From: a virus | Reading direction: 5' to 3' (one strand) | IMG/VR virus record: IMGVR_UViG_3300030107_000493 | Coordinates: 1 to 33,678 of that record | DNA length: 33,678 nucleotides | Shown: positions 31,916 through 33,678 of the stretch, piece by piece | How positions within the stretch are numbered: the first letter of the stretch is position 1 | How the letters are laid out: the number at the start of each line of letters is the position of its first letter | Made by a program: the position numbers and the translations under genes | The notes under the pieces: generated by a model | What the model saw: the letters and a program-made list of their open reading frames with translations, nothing else | Databases searched by the model: none | What the model was told of the DNA's origin: nothing

Positions 31916-33512
31916 CTATTAGTCCTGCCGCACTGGCGTCTTTAGCAGCGCCTGCAATTTGTTGTGCTTGTTCAGCTTGCATAGCTGCTTCTTGTTGTTC
32001 TTGTCGTTGTTGTCTCATTTGTGCTACGCCTTCTTCTGCCATTAATGTTTCCATTGGAGCGTCTAGTGTACCATGAGCCCACTTAAATGCACCGTCAGCA
32101 TCTAAGTTATCAAATATTTCAGGTCTGATATTTGCTAACGGCATTATTTGTTCCATAAAACGAGCAAAGTTAAATATTTGTTGTGACCTTTGTGCTCTTG
32201 CTACAGGTGATACATATTCAACTTTTAATTTTTCGCCTTGTATCTCTGGTGGCGGAGATGCAATAGCTTGTCTTCTTGCCATAATAGCAAATACACGATC
32301 GATCAGTGGTCCTAAGAACTCTGTTTGTAAGCGACCTACCATCGGGCCTAGGAGTCGCATTTTTTCTTCTTGGCGTTGTAATACTTCTGTTGCAGTCATT
32401 TGTGGACCATCTTGTCTCATTTGTAGCCAGTCAACGTGAAATGTTTTAGTAATGTGCTCGCGTCTAGATTCTATAAAATCTAGCCCTATGTCAGGTCTTG
32501 CATTATTAACCAGTGGCTCAATCTTATCTTGAGTACCGGATCTATAGTAATTCAGACCCCCGGGTACGGTCCTTAATGGAAGCATAAAACCGTCATCAGG
32601 TACGAGCAATGGGGGGTCGGTCAGCTTTTGAGCTGCCCTGATAACAGTTTTAGTCATTTCGTTTACCATGCGTATGTCTGGTAAACATGTCATCGCGGGG
32701 GAACGTCCATATATTTCACCGGCAGTCTTAGACCAACGGGGAACCATATACGGAAATTCATTAAATCCTGATTCATCTAATAAAATCTTTTCTTCCATTA
32801 ATACATAACAACTGCTAAATGGCATTTGTGTACTCATCTTAGTTTTAGGTGAGTATGTATCTCTAGGTTCTACAGCATGTATACATGTAAACTCTTGATG
32901 TGGTTGTTTATATGCAGTCTCAATAAACTTTTCAGGTAACTGATCGGGATACATTTGTACTAGTTGTCTAGCTGTATGTTTATACTTTCTGTATAATACA
33001 TCTACACGTCCTTCTGAATCTTCAGCTATATAGCACTCAGCTAAGTGGAATGTTCTAAAGTTTATAGGTCTACCTGGTCTATCATCTACATACATAACAG
33101 CAGTACCATATGCCCCTAGATCTAAATACAATTCATGTACTGAAGTTGTAAAGTTAGATTCAGGTGTATTAAATACTTCATCAAACATTGTTTCAGTTGT
33201 ACCTTGTAACCAGTTACGTACTGATTGACTTAAGATATCATCAATTTGTGGTATGGTTAGACTAAACCATTGTTCTGCAGACGATGTAAGAAAACCGTGT
33301 AAGCCTGATGCTAACTGTTCATTAGCAAGAGGTGCTGTAGAATCATACACTTTATCATAACGTGTACGATCACCTTTACCTCGTTCTATAGAAAAGTCAC
33401 CGCGCCTTGGATTTACAAAGTCTGTACAATCTTGCCATAGACTTTCCCAAGGAGCTCTTGCTGATTCAAGCTGTCCCATACGTTTTATAATGTGGTCTAC
33501 TTTTGTATCCAT
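31890..33512 (-). CDS. Portal (head-tail connector) protein
   Basis: The 540-aa protein begins with IIKRMGQLESARAPWESLWQ and DCTDFVNPRRGDF, then YDSTAPLANEQLASGLHGFL, the classical start of T7-type head-tail connectors. Further blocks are ELYLDLGAYGTAVMYVDDRP, IYGRSPAMTCLPDIRMVNEM, and QMTATEVLQRQEEKMRLLGP in the crown region. The Gln-rich C-terminus (QMRQQRQEQQEAAMQAEQAQ) is helical. It forms the dodecameric DNA channel at one capsid vertex. The ATG overlaps the upstream stop by TAATG. Confidence 0.94.
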   Translation of the reverse strand: MDTKVDHIIKRMGQLESARAPWESLWQDCTDFVNPRRGDFSIERGKGDRTRYDKVYDSTAPLANEQLASGLHGFLTSSAEQWFSLTIPQIDDILSQSVRNWLQGTTETMFDEVFNTPESNFTTSVHELYLDLGAYGTAVMYVDDRPGRPINFRTFHLAECYIAEDSEGRVDVLYRKYKHTARQLVQMYPDQLPEKFIETAYKQPHQEFTCIHAVEPRDTYSPKTKMSTQMPFSSCYVLMEEKILLDESGFNEFPYMVPRWSKTAGEIYGRSPAMTCLPDIRMVNEMTKTVIRAAQKLTDPPLLVPDDGFMLPLRTVPGGLNYYRSGTQDKIEPLVNNARPDIGLDFIESRREHITKTFHVDWLQMRQDGPQMTATEVLQRQEEKMRLLGPMVGRLQTEFLGPLIDRVFAIMARRQAIASPPPEIQGEKLKVEYVSPVARAQRSQQIFNFARFMEQIMPLANIRPEIFDNLDADGAFKWAHGTLDAPMETLMAEEGVAQMRQQRQEQQEAAMQAEQAQQIAGAAKDASAAGLIGGNETTET

Positions 33513-33678
33513 TATGTTTTCCTATTATTCCTAGCAAATGATGCTGCTTCACCTTTACTGCTAAAGCCCCATGCTTTTAGTGCTAGTGCTAATCTTGTTG
33601 GTTTACCTTGATCATCTTTCATCGGTCCTTTCATTCCTGAAAATCTTGCTGCAAATGATACTCTTCGCCCGTCTTTAC
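33512..33678 (-). CDS. Conserved small phage protein, C-terminal 54 residues (cut by window edge)
   Basis: The frame is open from the right edge to a TAA at 33514-33512 that overlaps the portal ATG (TAATG). Visible residues include GRRVSFAARFSGMKGPMKDD, then GKPTRLALALKAWGFSSKGE and AASFARNN. The 'FAaRFaGMkGPMk...GkPTrLalALkaWGF' block recurs in small phage proteins near portal and terminase genes (DUF6321-like, from memory). Function unknown. The rest of the gene, and probably the terminase, lies beyond the window. Confidence 0.75.
   Translation of the reverse strand, partial: KDGRRVSFAARFSGMKGPMKDDQGKPTRLALALKAWGFSSKGEAASFARNNRKT

Noticed and set aside
1-33678. T7-type RNA polymerase, integrase, repressor, terminase or endolysin
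   Set aside because: Looked for in all translated genes; none shows the needed motifs. They may lie outside the window.

Overview
The window is a 33.7 kb piece of a lytic-type, T7-like (podovirus) tailed phage genome. The DNA is AT-rich and the genes are packed with almost no intergenic space. Tail-fibre and small proteins resemble those of marine phages of Alphaproteobacteria (pelagiphage and HMO-2011-like groups). That placement is inference: no host marker, integrase, RNA polymerase or terminase is visible here, and both ends of the window cut through genes.

Plus-strand arm (1-11136): nucleotide metabolism and replication. In order: a partial SAM methyltransferase, a MazG-like NTP pyrophosphohydrolase, a dNMP kinase fused to a uracil-DNA-glycosylase-like domain, a ThyA-family enzyme whose active-site residues point to dCMP rather than dUMP, a dCMP deaminase, a family A DNA polymerase (Leu at the '762' position), a PD-(D/E)XK-like nuclease, two unknown proteins, a probable ssDNA-binding protein, an AEP-type primase, an SF1 helicase and an SNF2-like helicase. 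The first enzymes parallel the phage T4 set gp56, gp1, gp42 and cd. The central hypothesis is therefore that this phage makes a modified cytosine nucleotide (hydroxymethyl- or methyl-dCMP).

Junction (11137-11226): the two arms converge on a short region rich in palindromes.

Minus-strand arm (33678 down to 11227): virion morphogenesis, then lysis. Read in the direction of transcription: a small conserved protein (partial), portal, Bbp19-like protein, scaffold, a promoter and a structured leader, major capsid protein, a possible decoration protein, a UUCG hairpin, adaptor (gp11-like), nozzle (gp12-like), five probable internal or ejection proteins, a T7-type tail fibre with eleven 12-residue repeats, and two fibre/XkdW-like modules. 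A membrane-protein cluster follows: an XhlA-like 54-aa protein, a holin-like protein and a 28-aa membrane peptide. Then come two secreted proteins (one with a long Glu-rich tract), a membrane/coiled-coil protein, a PD-(D/E)XK nuclease and an unknown protein. No endolysin was recognised.

Most junctions are ATGA or TAATG overlaps, so translation is probably coupled throughout. Four small or partial genes (54, 56, 28 and the 3'-terminal 54 codons) were found by reading the junctions directly.
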